Positions 1 through 8,443 of a stretch of 41,334 nt of DNA are shown one piece after another. Where the stretch lies: the NCBI GenBank assembly GCA_024642215.1, contig JAHEBO010000021.1, positions 9,159 to 50,492 of the forward strand. Reading direction: 5' to 3'. The position numbers and the translations under genes were made by a program. Source of the stretch: Limnohabitans sp. (GTDB lineage: Bacteria; Pseudomonadota; Gammaproteobacteria; Burkholderiales; Burkholderiaceae_C). The first letter of the stretch is position 1; every line of letters starts with the position of its first letter. The notes beneath the pieces are model-generated. The model was not told the DNA's origin, ran no database searches, and worked only from the letters and a program-made list of their open reading frames with translations.

Positions 1-1002
1 GTGGCCATTGGTGTTGAAGTGATGTGCCGTTTGTGTGCTGTGGCGCCCACGCGTGTGCACAAAGCGGGTTTCCACCCCACTGCCATTTTTGGTGTGATGG
101 GTGGTGTTGCGGGTTTGGGTGCAGCGCTCAATTTGACAGAAGAACAGCTGGTCAATGCCTTTGGCATTGCAGGCAGCATGGCGGGCGGCATCATTGAGTA
201 TTTGGCCGATGGTTCTTGGACCAAACGCATGCACCCCGGATGGGCTGCGCAATCGGCTTACCGCGCGGTGCGCATGGCACAAGCCGGCTTCAAAGGCCCT
301 GCCACTGTGTTTGAAGGTCACCATGGCTTGTTCCATGGTTTTGCCAACACCACCGATGGCAACTTTGACGCCATGATGAAAGACTTTGGCCAGTCTTGGA
401 TTTGGACCACCATTGCTTTCAAGCCTTACGCTTGCGGCACCATGGCGCATCCTTTCATTGATTGTGCGCGCTTGATTCGTCAAGATTTGGCCAAGCAAAA
501 CGTGGCCTTGAGTGAGATTGATCGCATCGAATGCGACACCGCAGAAGGCATCGTGCATCGCTTGTGGGAACCTTTGTCGCTCAAGCATTCACCGCCCAAT
601 GCGTATGCGGCCAAGTTCAGCATTCCTTATGCCATCGCTGCCGGCTTGATGTTGGACGATGCAGGCCTAGAGGCTTATACAGAAGAAGTGGTGCAAGGTG
701 CCGACATTCGCGCGCTGGCCGCCAAGGTGAGCTACATCGTGGATCCTCAAAATCCTTACCCCAAACAATTCACAGGCCATGTGCGGGTGCATTTGAAAAA
801 CGGTCAAGTGCTGGAGCAACGACAAGGTTTCTTCAAAGGTGGTGTGGACCATCCCATGTCCGATTCAGACCTGTTGCAAAAGTTCAAAGCCAATTGCAAA
901 TTTGGCGGCTTGGATGCCGAGCAAACGCAAAGCATTTTGTCGCAAGTACAGGGCATGTTCAAAGCCAGCACCGTGTCCTTGAGCAGCTTGGCGGTGAAGT
1001 AA
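1..1002 (+). CDS. MmgE/PrpD family protein (5' end cut by window edge)
   Basis: The frame is open from the first base to a TAA at 1000-1002 and gives 333 residues. Family members are about 450 residues, so roughly the first quarter lies outside the window. The conserved stretch around residues 20-85 (GFHPTAIFGVMGG, then an AFGIAGSMAGG segment and a KRMHPGWAAQSA segment) is typical of the MmgE/PrpD fold. This family holds 2-methylcitrate dehydratase, cis-aconitate decarboxylase and iminodisuccinate epimerase, so the reaction here is probably dehydration, decarboxylation or epimerisation of a polycarboxylic acid. The exact substrate cannot be read from the sequence. An SDR gene follows 47 bp downstream on the same strand, which suggests one transcription unit. 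No signal peptide can be judged because the N-terminus is missing. Confidence 0.85.
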   Translation: MAIGVEVMCRLCAVAPTRVHKAGFHPTAIFGVMGGVAGLGAALNLTEEQLVNAFGIAGSMAGGIIEYLADGSWTKRMHPGWAAQSAYRAVRMAQAGFKGPATVFEGHHGLFHGFANTTDGNFDAMMKDFGQSWIWTTIAFKPYACGTMAHPFIDCARLIRQDLAKQNVALSEIDRIECDTAEGIVHRLWEPLSLKHSPPNAYAAKFSIPYAIAAGLMLDDAGLEAYTEEVVQGADIRALAAKVSYIVDPQNPYPKQFTGHVRVHLKNGQVLEQRQGFFKGGVDHPMSDSDLLQKFKANCKFGGLDAEQTQSILSQVQGMFKASTVSLSSLAVK

Positions 1003-1049
1003 GCCCATCGCCTTGAATTAAATTGAATTTAGCAGTATCGGAAACAAAC

Positions 1050-1808
1050 ATGACAACTCTGAAGCCTGATCAGAAAGTGGCCTTGGTCACCGGCGCGGGT
1101 CGCAACATTGGTCGCGCCATTGCGCACACCCTGGCCAAGCAAGGTTTTGCTTTGGCCATCAATGTGCGTGCGTCTGTGAGCGAAGGCCAAGCGGTGGTCG
1201 ATGAATTGTTGGCTTTGGGTACACCGGCTTTGTTGTGCGTGGCCGATGTCACCGACCGACACAGTGTGCAAAGCATGATGGATTTGATTCAAACCACATG
1301 GGGTCGCTTGGATGTGGTGGTCAACAATGCCGCCATCCGCCGCGAAGCCCCCATTGATCAAGTGTCGGTAGAAGATTGGCGCAACACGCTGGCCGTGGTG
1401 TTGGACGGTGCGTTTTATTGCAGTCAAGCTGCACTGCCTATGCTGCGTCAGTCACCCATGGGCGCGGTCATCAACATTGGCGGCTTGACGGCGCACACTG
1501 GCGCCATGAACCGCCCACATGTGGTTACCGCCAAATCAGGTTTGGTGGGTTTGACGCGCGCCTTGGCGCATGACCTGGCGCCGAGCATCACGGTCAACTG
1601 CGTATCGCCCGGCATGATCTCTACCCAACGCAACAGTGGCACTGCTTCGGCCGAGCCCAATCACCATGCCAAGCACCATCCTTTGATGGACCGCCGCGGC
1701 ACAGCCGACGAAGTGGCGGGCATGGTGGCATTTTTGGCGGGTGACCAAGCTCGCTTTGTCACCGGCCAAGTGATGCATGTGAATGGCGGCACTTATTTAG
1801 GCGCGTGA
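1050..1808 (+). CDS. SDR family oxidoreductase-like protein, atypical active site
   Basis: 252 residues, normal SDR length. The Rossmann glycine motif TGAGRNIGRAIA lies near residues 15-26, the NNAA motif near residue 92, and the C-terminal GQVMHVNGGTY segment is standard. The active site is odd. Where classical SDRs have Ser in an NISS-like strand this one reads NIGG, and the YxxxK position reads VVTAK, so the Lys is kept but the Tyr is replaced by Val. Reduction by the usual mechanism is therefore doubtful; a cofactor-binding or lyase-like role is possible. I chose ATG 1050; an upstream in-frame TTG at 1023 would add nine residues, and neither start has a strong ribosome binding site. The stop overlaps the next start (TGATG), indicating translational coupling with the membrane protein downstream. 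Confidence 0.85.
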   Translation: MTTLKPDQKVALVTGAGRNIGRAIAHTLAKQGFALAINVRASVSEGQAVVDELLALGTPALLCVADVTDRHSVQSMMDLIQTTWGRLDVVVNNAAIRREAPIDQVSVEDWRNTLAVVLDGAFYCSQAALPMLRQSPMGAVINIGGLTAHTGAMNRPHVVTAKSGLVGLTRALAHDLAPSITVNCVSPGMISTQRNSGTASAEPNHHAKHHPLMDRRGTADEVAGMVAFLAGDQARFVTGQVMHVNGGTYLGA

Positions 1809-2854
1809 TGAGTTTCGATATCGAACGCTGGCAACGCCTGGCCCTCACCGTTGGCTTTGCGGTGCTGGGAGGTTGGAGTGCATTTCATCTGCACGTGCCA
1901 CTGCCTTGGGTCTTGGGCCCCATGGTGGCAGTGGCCTGTGTCAGCATGGCCAACCGTGTTCACAAGCAACCGGTATTGGCGCGCAAGTCGGCGCAAATTT
2001 ACATTGGCGCTTCAATTGGTTTGTATTTCACACCCGCGGTGTTGGCCCTGATTGGTGGCTTGGCGCCATGGATGGTGTTGGGTGCCTTTGTGGGCATTTT
2101 CATGTCGGTGATGTCGGCCCGTGCTTTGCAAAAGTTGGCCAAGGTCGATGGACCCACCGCCATTTATTCAGTGGCCTTGGGGGCTTCTGCGGAGATGTCG
2201 GTGCAAGCACAGCGCGCCGGCGCCGATGGTGCTGTGGTGGCTTCTGCACATGCGGTGCGCATCATGATGGTCACCTCAACGGCCTCTTACATCGCGTGGG
2301 CCAGTGGTGCCACGCCCATCATGCCAACGCCTGGCGTTGGCGTGTTGAGTTGGCCTATCACGATTGGCCTGTTGACCACCGCCACCTTGGTGGGTTGGGG
2401 CTTTCAAAAAATCCGCACACCCAACCCTTGGGTCTTGGGCGCCTTGTTGATTGCGGCCATTTGCGCCAACCATGACATCACAGGCCGCTTGCCCGACCTG
2501 GGCTTGATTGCGGCGCAAGTCGTGATTGGATGGGGCTTAGGGCAACACATCAATCGCGCCTTCTTCACACGGGCTCCACGCACGTTGGCATCGGTTGCTG
2601 TTGTGACCTTGGGCATTTTGAGCGTGTGCATGGTGGCCGCATGGGTCATCTCACAAGGCGCAGGCATTGCGATCATGACGGCGTTTTTGTCGATGGCCCC
2701 AGGCGGCATGACCGAGATGGGCATCTTGTCCAAGGCCTTTGGATTGGGCGCGCCCATCGTCACGGCGTTTCACTTGACGCGCATTTTGACGACCATCTTT
2801 TTAACCAAGCCCGTGTCTGAGAAGATGATGTCGACGGGTTGGGTGAAGCCTTGA
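1808..2854 (+). CDS. AbrB-duplication family membrane protein
   Basis: 348 residues, strongly hydrophobic throughout with roughly ten predicted membrane segments. Two related halves each carry a P(L/N)PWVLG motif (PLPWVLGPMVAVA near residue 30 and PNPWVLGALLIAA near residue 205) and a GASAEMS / APGGMTEMG type motif. This is the pattern of the Gram-negative AbrB duplication family, often misnamed a transcriptional regulator or ammonia monooxygenase. The protein has no DNA-binding domain and is an inner membrane protein of unknown function, plausibly a transporter. The ATG at 1808 overlaps the stop of the SDR gene by one base, so the two are probably coupled; a GTG directly upstream at 1805 is an alternative start. 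Confidence 0.8.
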   Translation: MSFDIERWQRLALTVGFAVLGGWSAFHLHVPLPWVLGPMVAVACVSMANRVHKQPVLARKSAQIYIGASIGLYFTPAVLALIGGLAPWMVLGAFVGIFMSVMSARALQKLAKVDGPTAIYSVALGASAEMSVQAQRAGADGAVVASAHAVRIMMVTSTASYIAWASGATPIMPTPGVGVLSWPITIGLLTTATLVGWGFQKIRTPNPWVLGALLIAAICANHDITGRLPDLGLIAAQVVIGWGLGQHINRAFFTRAPRTLASVAVVTLGILSVCMVAAWVISQGAGIAIMTAFLSMAPGGMTEMGILSKAFGLGAPIVTAFHLTRILTTIFLTKPVSEKMMSTGWVKP

Positions 2855-2958
2855 GAGAATTTCTCTACAGACGCATTCGCTGGGTTCACAGCGTCATGGT
2901 GGACGGCGCAGTTTCCTGATTTAGATCAAATCAGTGCCCTCGCAGCGGTTCTAAGATT

Positions 2959-2995
2959 GTTTCTTATGAGGGAACGTTGTTCTTTCATGTAGAAC
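2959..2995 (+). promoter_or_regulatory. Operator-like tandem motif upstream of Rieske oxygenase 1 (site A)
   Basis: Reads GTTT (2959-2962), nine bases, GAAC (2972-2975), three bases, GTTC (2979-2982), nine bases, GAAC (2992-2995). The same architecture occurs at 5910-5946 and 27730-27766. A TCTTAT hexamer at 2962-2967 overlaps the left half-site and could be a weak -10; no good -35 is visible upstream. The downstream ATG is at 3021. I infer a binding site for the IclR-type regulator encoded at 13871-14653. Confidence 0.6.
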
Positions 2996-3020
2996 AACTT
3001 TTCCATATGGGAGACCGCAC

Positions 3021-4304
3021 ATGTTAAAAAAAGAGCAAAACGACCTGGTGACACAAACCGGCCCTGGCACCGCCATGGGCAACTTGTTCAGGCGCTATTG
3101 GATGCCTGCGTTGCTGTCGCAGCAATTGCCCAGCCCCGATTGCGATCCGGTTCGTTTGGAGTTGTTTTCAGAAAAAATGGTGGCGTTCCGCGATACGCAA
3201 GGTCGCTTGGGTTTGATCGATGAATTTTGCGCCCACCGCGGCGTGTCCTTGTGGTTTGGACGCAATGAAGAGAACGGCTTGCGCTGCCCCTATCACGGCT
3301 GGAAATTTGACATCAAGGGCCAATGCATTGAAGTGCCTTCCGAGCCCACATCCGGCTACTGCGACCGCATCAAACTGAAGTCATATCCCATGATTGAGCG
3401 CGGCGGCGTGATCTGGGTTTACATGGGCCCGGCTGACAAGCAGCCGCCCTTGCCTGAATACGAATTTGCCACAGTGCCCGCAGCGCAGTCGTACATGTCG
3501 AAGCGATATCAGGAATGCAATTGGCTTCAGGCTTTAGAAGGTGGCATTGATTCCAGCCACGTTTCCTTCTTGCACAGCGGCAGTTTGAACACAGACCCTC
3601 TGTTCAAAGGCGCCAAAGGCAATCAATACAACCTCAGTGATTTGAGCCCTGTGTTTGAAGTGGCAGAAGCCACCGGTGGTTTGTACATCGGTGCGCGTCG
3701 CAATGCGGAAGACGACCAATATTACTGGCGCATCACCCCTTGGCTCATGCCCAACTACACCGTGGTGCCACCACGCGGTGATCACCCTGTGCACGGTCAC
3801 TTTTGGGTGCCCATCAATGACCATGCCTGCTGGGCTTGGAGCTTTGACTACCACCCCACCCGTGCCTTGACGCAAGCAGAGCGCTCGGCCATGGAAGGTG
3901 GTGCCAGCGTTCACGTGAAAGTGGATGCCGACTACAAACCTTTGCAGCGCAAAGAAAACAATTACGGCATGGACCGTGATGCGCAACGCAAGCGCATTTT
4001 CTACAGCGGCATTGAAGGCATTGGCATCCAAGATGCGTCACTGCAAGAAAGCATGGGCAGCATTCAAGACCGCACCAAAGAGAATTTGGTGTCGACCGAC
4101 AACGGCATCATCATGACGCGTCAGCGTTTGATGAAGGCCGCCAAAGCTTTGGCCGAAGATCCCCATTACACATTGCCTGGCATTGATCCTGAAGAACAAA
4201 AAGTGCGATCTGCTGCGATTCTGTTGAAGCGTGATCTGGTGTTCAAAGAGGCCGCCAAAGAGGCTTTGCGGGCAGAACCTGGCAAGCCGCACAGCTCCGT
4301 TTAA
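3021..4304 (+). CDS. Rieske non-haem iron oxygenase, alpha subunit (paralogue 1)
   Basis: 427 residues. Rieske cluster ligands are C70-x-H72 and C89-x2-H92 (FCAHRG and CPYHGW). The catalytic iron motif NWLQALEGGIDSSHVSFLH supplies the bridging Asp177 and ligands His180 and His185; the third, acidic ligand is probably in the conserved SIQDRTKENL segment. Size and motifs match the phthalate 4,5-dioxygenase/oxidoreductase group, whose members hydroxylate or demethylate aromatic acids with electrons from a reductase. The likely partners are the Rieske ferredoxin at 5548-5865 and the reductase at 12799-13842. ATG 3021 follows a GGGAGA ribosome site. A second copy at 6026-7309 has the same length without gaps and about 80 differences by hand count. 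The substrate is unknown. Confidence 0.9.
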   Translation: MLKKEQNDLVTQTGPGTAMGNLFRRYWMPALLSQQLPSPDCDPVRLELFSEKMVAFRDTQGRLGLIDEFCAHRGVSLWFGRNEENGLRCPYHGWKFDIKGQCIEVPSEPTSGYCDRIKLKSYPMIERGGVIWVYMGPADKQPPLPEYEFATVPAAQSYMSKRYQECNWLQALEGGIDSSHVSFLHSGSLNTDPLFKGAKGNQYNLSDLSPVFEVAEATGGLYIGARRNAEDDQYYWRITPWLMPNYTVVPPRGDHPVHGHFWVPINDHACWAWSFDYHPTRALTQAERSAMEGGASVHVKVDADYKPLQRKENNYGMDRDAQRKRIFYSGIEGIGIQDASLQESMGSIQDRTKENLVSTDNGIIMTRQRLMKAAKALAEDPHYTLPGIDPEEQKVRSAAILLKRDLVFKEAAKEALRAEPGKPHSSV

Positions 4305-4330
4305 AGCAAGCCAAGCTGTGAGAATTGCTC

Positions 4331-4347
4331 GTTCCCTTATAGGGAAC
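4331..4347 (+). promoter_or_regulatory. Operator-like palindrome upstream of TctC-type gene (site E)
   Basis: An exact GTTC-N9-GAAC palindrome, here extended to GTTCCC-TTATA-GGGAAC, in the 128-bp gap between Rieske oxygenase 1 and the TctC-type gene. It is one of several copies of this motif in the region's intergenic spaces. A TTGACA at 4363-4368 follows it, but I find no acceptable -10 at the right distance. Confidence 0.55.
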
Positions 4348-4432
4348 GTCGGTTCTCTATGCTTGACAGCACGGTGCGTTTCGCCGACAGTTCGAGGCAT
4401 TCCAACCTGTGGTTTGCTTGAAGGATTTGAAC

Positions 4433-5449
4433 TTGAAACGCTTTTCTCTGATTCTCGAATTCGCGCGACATAACGCCAGTTCGTCGGTTGCAAGTGCCGT
4501 GCGCGCCAGCGTATGTTTGTTGGTCGGGTTTACTGTCTCTGCCGCCATGGCGCAAGATTCGGCATGGCCACAGCGTGCAGTCAAGGTGGTCGTGCCTTAC
4601 GCCGCTGGCGGGAGTTCGGACACCTTGGGTCGGCTTGTTGCAGTGGGCTTGACCGAGTCCCTTAAGCAGCCTTTTGTGATTGAAAACAAAGGCGGTGCAG
4701 GCGGCATGATTGGTTCGCAGCAAGTCTCCAAGTCCGCGCCTGATGGCTACAACTTGGTGATTTCGGGTGTGGCATCGCACGTCATTGGCCCTTCTGAGAA
4801 TCCCAAAACCTACGATCCCATCAAGGACTTTACGCACATTGCCATGTTGGGCGGTCCCCCTATTGTGTTGGCTGTCAATGCACAGCTGCCCGTGACGGAT
4901 TTGAAAAGCTTCATGGCCTATGCCAAGGCCAACCCTGTTAGCTGGGGCTCACCCGGCAAAGGCACACACGGTTATTTGATTGGTGAAGCGTTTGAGGTGA
5001 TGTCCAAAACGCCTATGCAACATGTGGCTTACAAAGGCGGCAGCCCCGCTGTGGCCGACACCATCGCGGGCCATATCCCCGCCCTGTTTACCACCTTGTC
5101 CACGGCCAGTGCGCAAATCCAAGCCGGCAAGTTGCGCGCCTTGGCCATCACATCGTCCAAGCGCATGCCGGAGTTTCCAAACGTACCCACTTTTGCAGAG
5201 CAGGGCTATCCCAAGTTGGTTGCACTGACATGGTTCTCTTTGTCTGGCCCGCCCGGCATGCCTGCCCCAGTGGTCGACAAGTTGAACAAAGAAGTTCGCA
5301 AGATCATGCAAAGCCAGATCGCCAAAGACACCTTGGCAAAGCAATCCATGGAAACCTTTGATTGGGATTCGGCCAGGTTCACGCAATATGTGGGCGAAGA
5401 GCTGAAGCAGTGGGCGCCCATGATCAAAACGGTGAAGCCTGAAAACTGA
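4433..5449 (+). CDS. TctC/Bug-type tripartite tricarboxylate transporter receptor
   Basis: About 338 residues, the normal size for periplasmic Bug receptors. After a Sec signal peptide (hydrophobic SVCLLVGFTVSAAMA, cleavage near AMA-QDS) come family hallmarks: WPQRAVKVVVPYAAGGSSD, a PFVIENKGGAGG segment, and a PNVPTFAEQGYP segment near the C-terminus. Bug proteins bind carboxylates and deliver them to TctAB membrane partners; none is encoded in this window, so the receptor is an orphan here, as is common in Burkholderiales. Start choice: the TTG at 4433 is preceded by AAGGA seven bases upstream and gives a compact signal peptide; a GTG at 4409 is the upstream alternative but lacks such a site. 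A strong terminator follows at 5477-5506. Confidence 0.88.
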   Translation: MKRFSLILEFARHNASSSVASAVRASVCLLVGFTVSAAMAQDSAWPQRAVKVVVPYAAGGSSDTLGRLVAVGLTESLKQPFVIENKGGAGGMIGSQQVSKSAPDGYNLVISGVASHVIGPSENPKTYDPIKDFTHIAMLGGPPIVLAVNAQLPVTDLKSFMAYAKANPVSWGSPGKGTHGYLIGEAFEVMSKTPMQHVAYKGGSPAVADTIAGHIPALFTTLSTASAQIQAGKLRALAITSSKRMPEFPNVPTFAEQGYPKLVALTWFSLSGPPGMPAPVVDKLNKEVRKIMQSQIAKDTLAKQSMETFDWDSARFTQYVGEELKQWAPMIKTVKPEN

Positions 5450-5476
5450 TCCCTGACGGTGTCGCCAAAGACCCAC

Positions 5477-5506
5477 AAAAAAGGCCCTGAAAAGGGCCTT
5501 TTTTTT
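5477..5506. terminator. Bidirectional rho-independent terminator
   Basis: Perfect 8-bp stem AAGGCCCT (5481-5488) and AGGGCCTT (5493-5500) with a GAAA tetraloop, flanked by an A-run on the left and a T-run on the right. It should stop the TctC transcript on the plus strand and the ferredoxin transcript on the minus strand, which converge here. Confidence 0.92.
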
Positions 5507-5547
5507 CACGCTGATGTGAGAAAAAGGATTGCGCCTTTGTCCCAAAT

Positions 5548-5865
5548 TCAGGTTTCGATTTCGATTTCGTCGCCTTGCAAACGGGCTTTGTAGGTTTTCA
5601 AGGGGATCATGCAGGGCGCCGCCACCACCGCACCTGTTTTGATGTTGAAGGCACCGTTGTGGAAATCGCATTCGACCACATCGCCTTCAATGGGGCCCTC
5701 TGACAGAGAGCCCGGACCGTGTGTGCAGGTATCGTCAGTGACGTAATATTCACCGTCGATGTTGAACACAGCCAAGGTCAGGCCGTCTTTTTCGACCTTG
5801 ATGGCTTTACCTTCTGCAACTTCTGCAGCTTTGCACAAAGAGAGAAAACGGCACGCACCCGACAT
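5548..5865 (-). CDS. Rieske-type [2Fe-2S] ferredoxin
   Basis: 105 residues, the usual length of a biphenyl/naphthalene-dioxygenase-type Rieske ferredoxin. The ligands are C47-x-H49 (CTHGPGSLSEG) and C66-x2-H69 (CDFHNGAFN). It should carry electrons from a reductase to a Rieske oxygenase in the cytoplasm. The gene diverges from Rieske oxygenase 2 and shares a 160-bp intergenic region carrying the regulatory motif at 5910-5946, so the two are probably co-regulated. The ATG is preceded by a GGAG site. With one ferredoxin and two oxygenases in the window, sharing of this electron carrier is a reasonable inference. Confidence 0.93.
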   Translation of the reverse strand: MSGACRFLSLCKAAEVAEGKAIKVEKDGLTLAVFNIDGEYYVTDDTCTHGPGSLSEGPIEGDVVECDFHNGAFNIKTGAVVAAPCMIPLKTYKARLQGDEIEIET

Positions 5866-5909
5866 AAAGAATCTCCAGTTGACAATGACAAGTCGCTGAT
5901 GATAACCTC

Positions 5910-5946
5910 GTTTCTAATGAAAGAACAATGTTCCTTTATATGGAAC
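5910..5946 (+). promoter_or_regulatory. Operator-like tandem motif between ferredoxin and Rieske oxygenase 2 (site B)
   Basis: GTTT (5910-5913), N9, GAAC (5923-5926), N3, GTTC (5930-5933), N9, GAAC (5943-5946). TCTAAT at 5913-5918 matches five of six -10 consensus positions and overlaps the left half-site in the same register as at 27733-27738. A separate candidate promoter, TTGACA (5879-5884) with GATAAC (5901-5906), lies just upstream. The position fits control of the divergent ferredoxin/oxygenase pair. Confidence 0.62.
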
Positions 5947-6025
5947 GTCTTCATCAGCGGAAATTTCACACAGAAATAAAGACCATTTTAGGACCCCGTG
6001 CGAAAGCACTTGAGGAGAAACTTGC

Positions 6026-7309
6026 ATGTTGAAAAAAGAACTCAATGACTTGGTAACCCAAACTGGCCCCGGCACCGCCATGGGCAACTTGTTCCGCCGT
6101 TACTGGTTGCCCGCTTTGTTGTCCGAGCAATTGCCCGGCCCCGATTGCGAACCTGTGCGTTTGGAGTTGTTGTCAGAAAAAATGCTGGCCTTCCGCGACA
6201 CCGAAGGCAAGTTGGGCTTGATCGATGAGTTTTGCGCCCACCGCGGCGTGTCCTTGTGGTTTGGTCGCAATGAAGAAAACGGCATTCGTTGCCCCTATCA
6301 CGGCTGGAAATACGATGTGAACGGCAATTGCACCGACGTGCCTTCCGAACCCACGTCTGGTTACTGCGAGCGCATCAAGCTCAAGTCTTACCCCATGGTG
6401 GAGCGCGGTGGCGTGATCTGGGTTTACATGGGCCCTGCAGACAAGCAGCCACCTTTGCCTGAGTGGGAATTTGCCACGTTGCCCAAAGAGCACTCTTACA
6501 TGTCCAAGCGTTTGCAAGCCAGCAACTGGTTGCAAGCGTTGGAAGGCGGCATCGACTCCAGCCATGTGTCTTTCTTGCACAGCGCATCGCTCAGCCGCGA
6601 TCCTTTGTTCAAAGGCGCCAAAGGCAACCAATACAACCTGAACGACTTGAGCCCTGTGTTTGAAGTGGTTGAGGCCGATGGTGGTTTGTTGGTGGGTGCG
6701 CGTCGCAATGCAGAAGACGACCAGTACTACTGGCGCATCACGCCTTGGATCATGCCTTGCTTCACCATGGTGCCCCCACGCGGTGACCACCCTGTGCACG
6801 GCCACTTCTGGGTGCCGATCAACGACCACGCCTGTTGGACATGGAGCTTTGACTACCATCCCACGCGCGCACTGACCACCGCAGAAGTCGATGCCATGAA
6901 GGGCGGCGCCAGCATTCACGTGAAGGTCGACAAAGACTACGTGCCCTTGCAGCGCATGGACAACGACTACCTGATGGACCGCAAGGCTCAAAAAGAAGGG
7001 TCCTTGTACAGCGGCATTGAAGGCATTGGCATGCAAGACGCATCCTTGCAAGAAAGCATGGGCTCCATTCAAGACCGCACCAAAGAAAATTTGGTGTCCA
7101 CCGACAACGGCATCATCATGGCGCGTCAGCGTTTGATCAAAGCGGCGCGTGCCTTGGCAGAAAACCCCGATTTCGAATTGCCCGGTTTGAACCCAGAGCA
7201 TCAGAAAATTCGCTCTGTGGCCATGTTGATCAAACGCGATGTGCATTACAAAGAAGGCGCCAAAGAGCACTTCAAGTCTGCACCTGGCAAGCCACACTCC
7301 AGCGTTTAA
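6026..7309 (+). CDS. Rieske non-haem iron oxygenase, alpha subunit (paralogue 2)
   Basis: 427 residues, aligned without gaps to the oxygenase at 3021-4304 and differing at about 80 positions by hand count (about 81% identity). The Rieske ligands (FCAHRG, CPYHGW) and the D-x2-H-x4-H catalytic iron motif are intact and sit at the same residue numbers. Differences cluster in residues 155-225 and in the C-terminal third, regions that shape the substrate pocket in this family, so the two copies may have different substrates. ATG 6026 follows a GAGGAG ribosome site. An alcohol dehydrogenase gene follows after 24 bp, suggesting that the hydroxylated or diol product is next oxidised. The nearest electron donor is the divergent ferredoxin. 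Confidence 0.92.
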   Translation: MLKKELNDLVTQTGPGTAMGNLFRRYWLPALLSEQLPGPDCEPVRLELLSEKMLAFRDTEGKLGLIDEFCAHRGVSLWFGRNEENGIRCPYHGWKYDVNGNCTDVPSEPTSGYCERIKLKSYPMVERGGVIWVYMGPADKQPPLPEWEFATLPKEHSYMSKRLQASNWLQALEGGIDSSHVSFLHSASLSRDPLFKGAKGNQYNLNDLSPVFEVVEADGGLLVGARRNAEDDQYYWRITPWIMPCFTMVPPRGDHPVHGHFWVPINDHACWTWSFDYHPTRALTTAEVDAMKGGASIHVKVDKDYVPLQRMDNDYLMDRKAQKEGSLYSGIEGIGMQDASLQESMGSIQDRTKENLVSTDNGIIMARQRLIKAARALAENPDFELPGLNPEHQKIRSVAMLIKRDVHYKEGAKEHFKSAPGKPHSSV

Positions 7310-7333
7310 ACCAGCGATTTAAAAGGACCACTC

Positions 7334-8443
7334 ATGGGACAAACATTCAAGGCCGCCGTGGCCATGCCCAACGGCACCATCGAGATTCAAAACTTTCAAA
7401 CGCCCGATCCCAAACCGGATGCAGGCTTGTTGAAGGTGGCGGTCACCGGTGTGTGCGGCAGCGATTGGATGTTTTTCCAAGACTTTCCCAAGCTGCAAGG
7501 ACCGGCCATTTTGGGCCATGAGACCGTGGGGTACGTTCAGGAAGTGGGCGCCATTGCCGGCCCTAAATGGGGTGTCAAAGAAGGCGACTTGGTGGCCTTG
7601 GAAGAGTATTTGCCGTGTGGCCATTGTGACTTTTGCAGAAGCGGCGATTTCCGTTTGTGCAATGCCACCGATTGGCGCTTGGGCGGGCCGCGTTATGGCG
7701 CCACAGGTCTGAACCGTGGTTCTGGTTTGTGGGGTGGTTTTGCACAGTACCAAGAACTGCACATGAACACCGTGTTTCACAAGGTGCCCGCAGGACTTGA
7801 GCCCAAGTACGCGGCCTTGGCCTTGCCCATGTCCAACGGCATTGAGTGGACTTACCTGCACGGCGGCGCTGGCCCTGGCCAAACAGTGTTGATTCAAGGT
7901 CCAGGTCAACAAGGCTTGTCTTGTGTGGTGGCAGCGCGCGAAGCGGGTGTCGACAAAATCATTGTGACGGGCTTGAACACGCCGTCGGACAAAAAACGTT
8001 TGGCCATGGCCAAGCACCTGGGTGCCAGCCACACCGTGGCCATTGGCGACGAAGATTTGCTGGAGTCGGTGGCTGAAATCACCGGCGGCCAAATGGCCGA
8101 CTTGGTGATTGACTGCGCATCCGGTGGCCCGGGCTCCGTGATCAGCGCCATTCAATTGGCACGCAAAAAAGGCCGCGTGATTTTGGGCGGCATCAAGCGC
8201 CAAAAAGTGCCGCAGTTTGACAGCGACATGATCATTGCCAAATTCTTGACCGTGAAGGGCATGCGCGGTCACAGCTACGAATCTGTCGAGTTGGCACTGC
8301 AATTGATTGCGGGCAACCGTCACAACGTGAAGTCCATGAGTACGCACATGTTTGGTTTGGACCAAACCGAATATGCCATCCGCTCACTGGTGGGTGAAGG
8401 CGCTGAAGACGCCATTCACATGACCATCGACCCTTGGAAATAA
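7334..8443 (+). CDS. Zinc-dependent medium-chain alcohol dehydrogenase
   Basis: 369 residues. Catalytic zinc ligands are visible as C41 (GVCGSDW) and H62-E63 (ILGHETVG). The structural zinc site is C95, C98, C101 and C109 (CGHCDFCRSGDFRLC). The nucleotide-binding turn GPGQQGLS lies near residue 195. This is the MDR superfamily, NAD(P)-dependent alcohol or diol dehydrogenase type, cytoplasmic. It follows Rieske oxygenase 2 by 24 bp with an AAAAGGA ribosome site and is very probably in the same operon. The natural substrate is unknown; oxidation of an alcohol or dihydrodiol made by the oxygenase is the simplest contextual guess. Confidence 0.88.
   Translation: MGQTFKAAVAMPNGTIEIQNFQTPDPKPDAGLLKVAVTGVCGSDWMFFQDFPKLQGPAILGHETVGYVQEVGAIAGPKWGVKEGDLVALEEYLPCGHCDFCRSGDFRLCNATDWRLGGPRYGATGLNRGSGLWGGFAQYQELHMNTVFHKVPAGLEPKYAALALPMSNGIEWTYLHGGAGPGQTVLIQGPGQQGLSCVVAAREAGVDKIIVTGLNTPSDKKRLAMAKHLGASHTVAIGDEDLLESVAEITGGQMADLVIDCASGGPGSVISAIQLARKKGRVILGGIKRQKVPQFDSDMIIAKFLTVKGMRGHSYESVELALQLIAGNRHNVKSMSTHMFGLDQTEYAIRSLVGEGAEDAIHMTIDPWK

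Noticed and set aside
531..1016. Long overlapping open frames in other phases of real genes (here and throughout, e.g. 1873-2475, 6173-7297, 7319-8365, 34282-35400)
   Set aside because: They lie inside well-supported genes, are rich in His/Arg/Cys/Trp typical of shadow frames, and show no recognisable family motif.
1808..2854. Transcriptional regulator annotation for the AbrB-duplication protein
   Set aside because: The protein is hydrophobic along its whole length and has no DNA-binding domain.
2854..2866. AGAGAA-T-TTCTCT inverted repeat after the membrane protein gene
   Set aside because: One-base centre cannot form a hairpin, there is no T-run, and it does not match the regional operator; probably chance.
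4363..4368. TTGACA as -35 of the TctC-type gene
   Set aside because: No acceptable -10 at 16-18 bp downstream.
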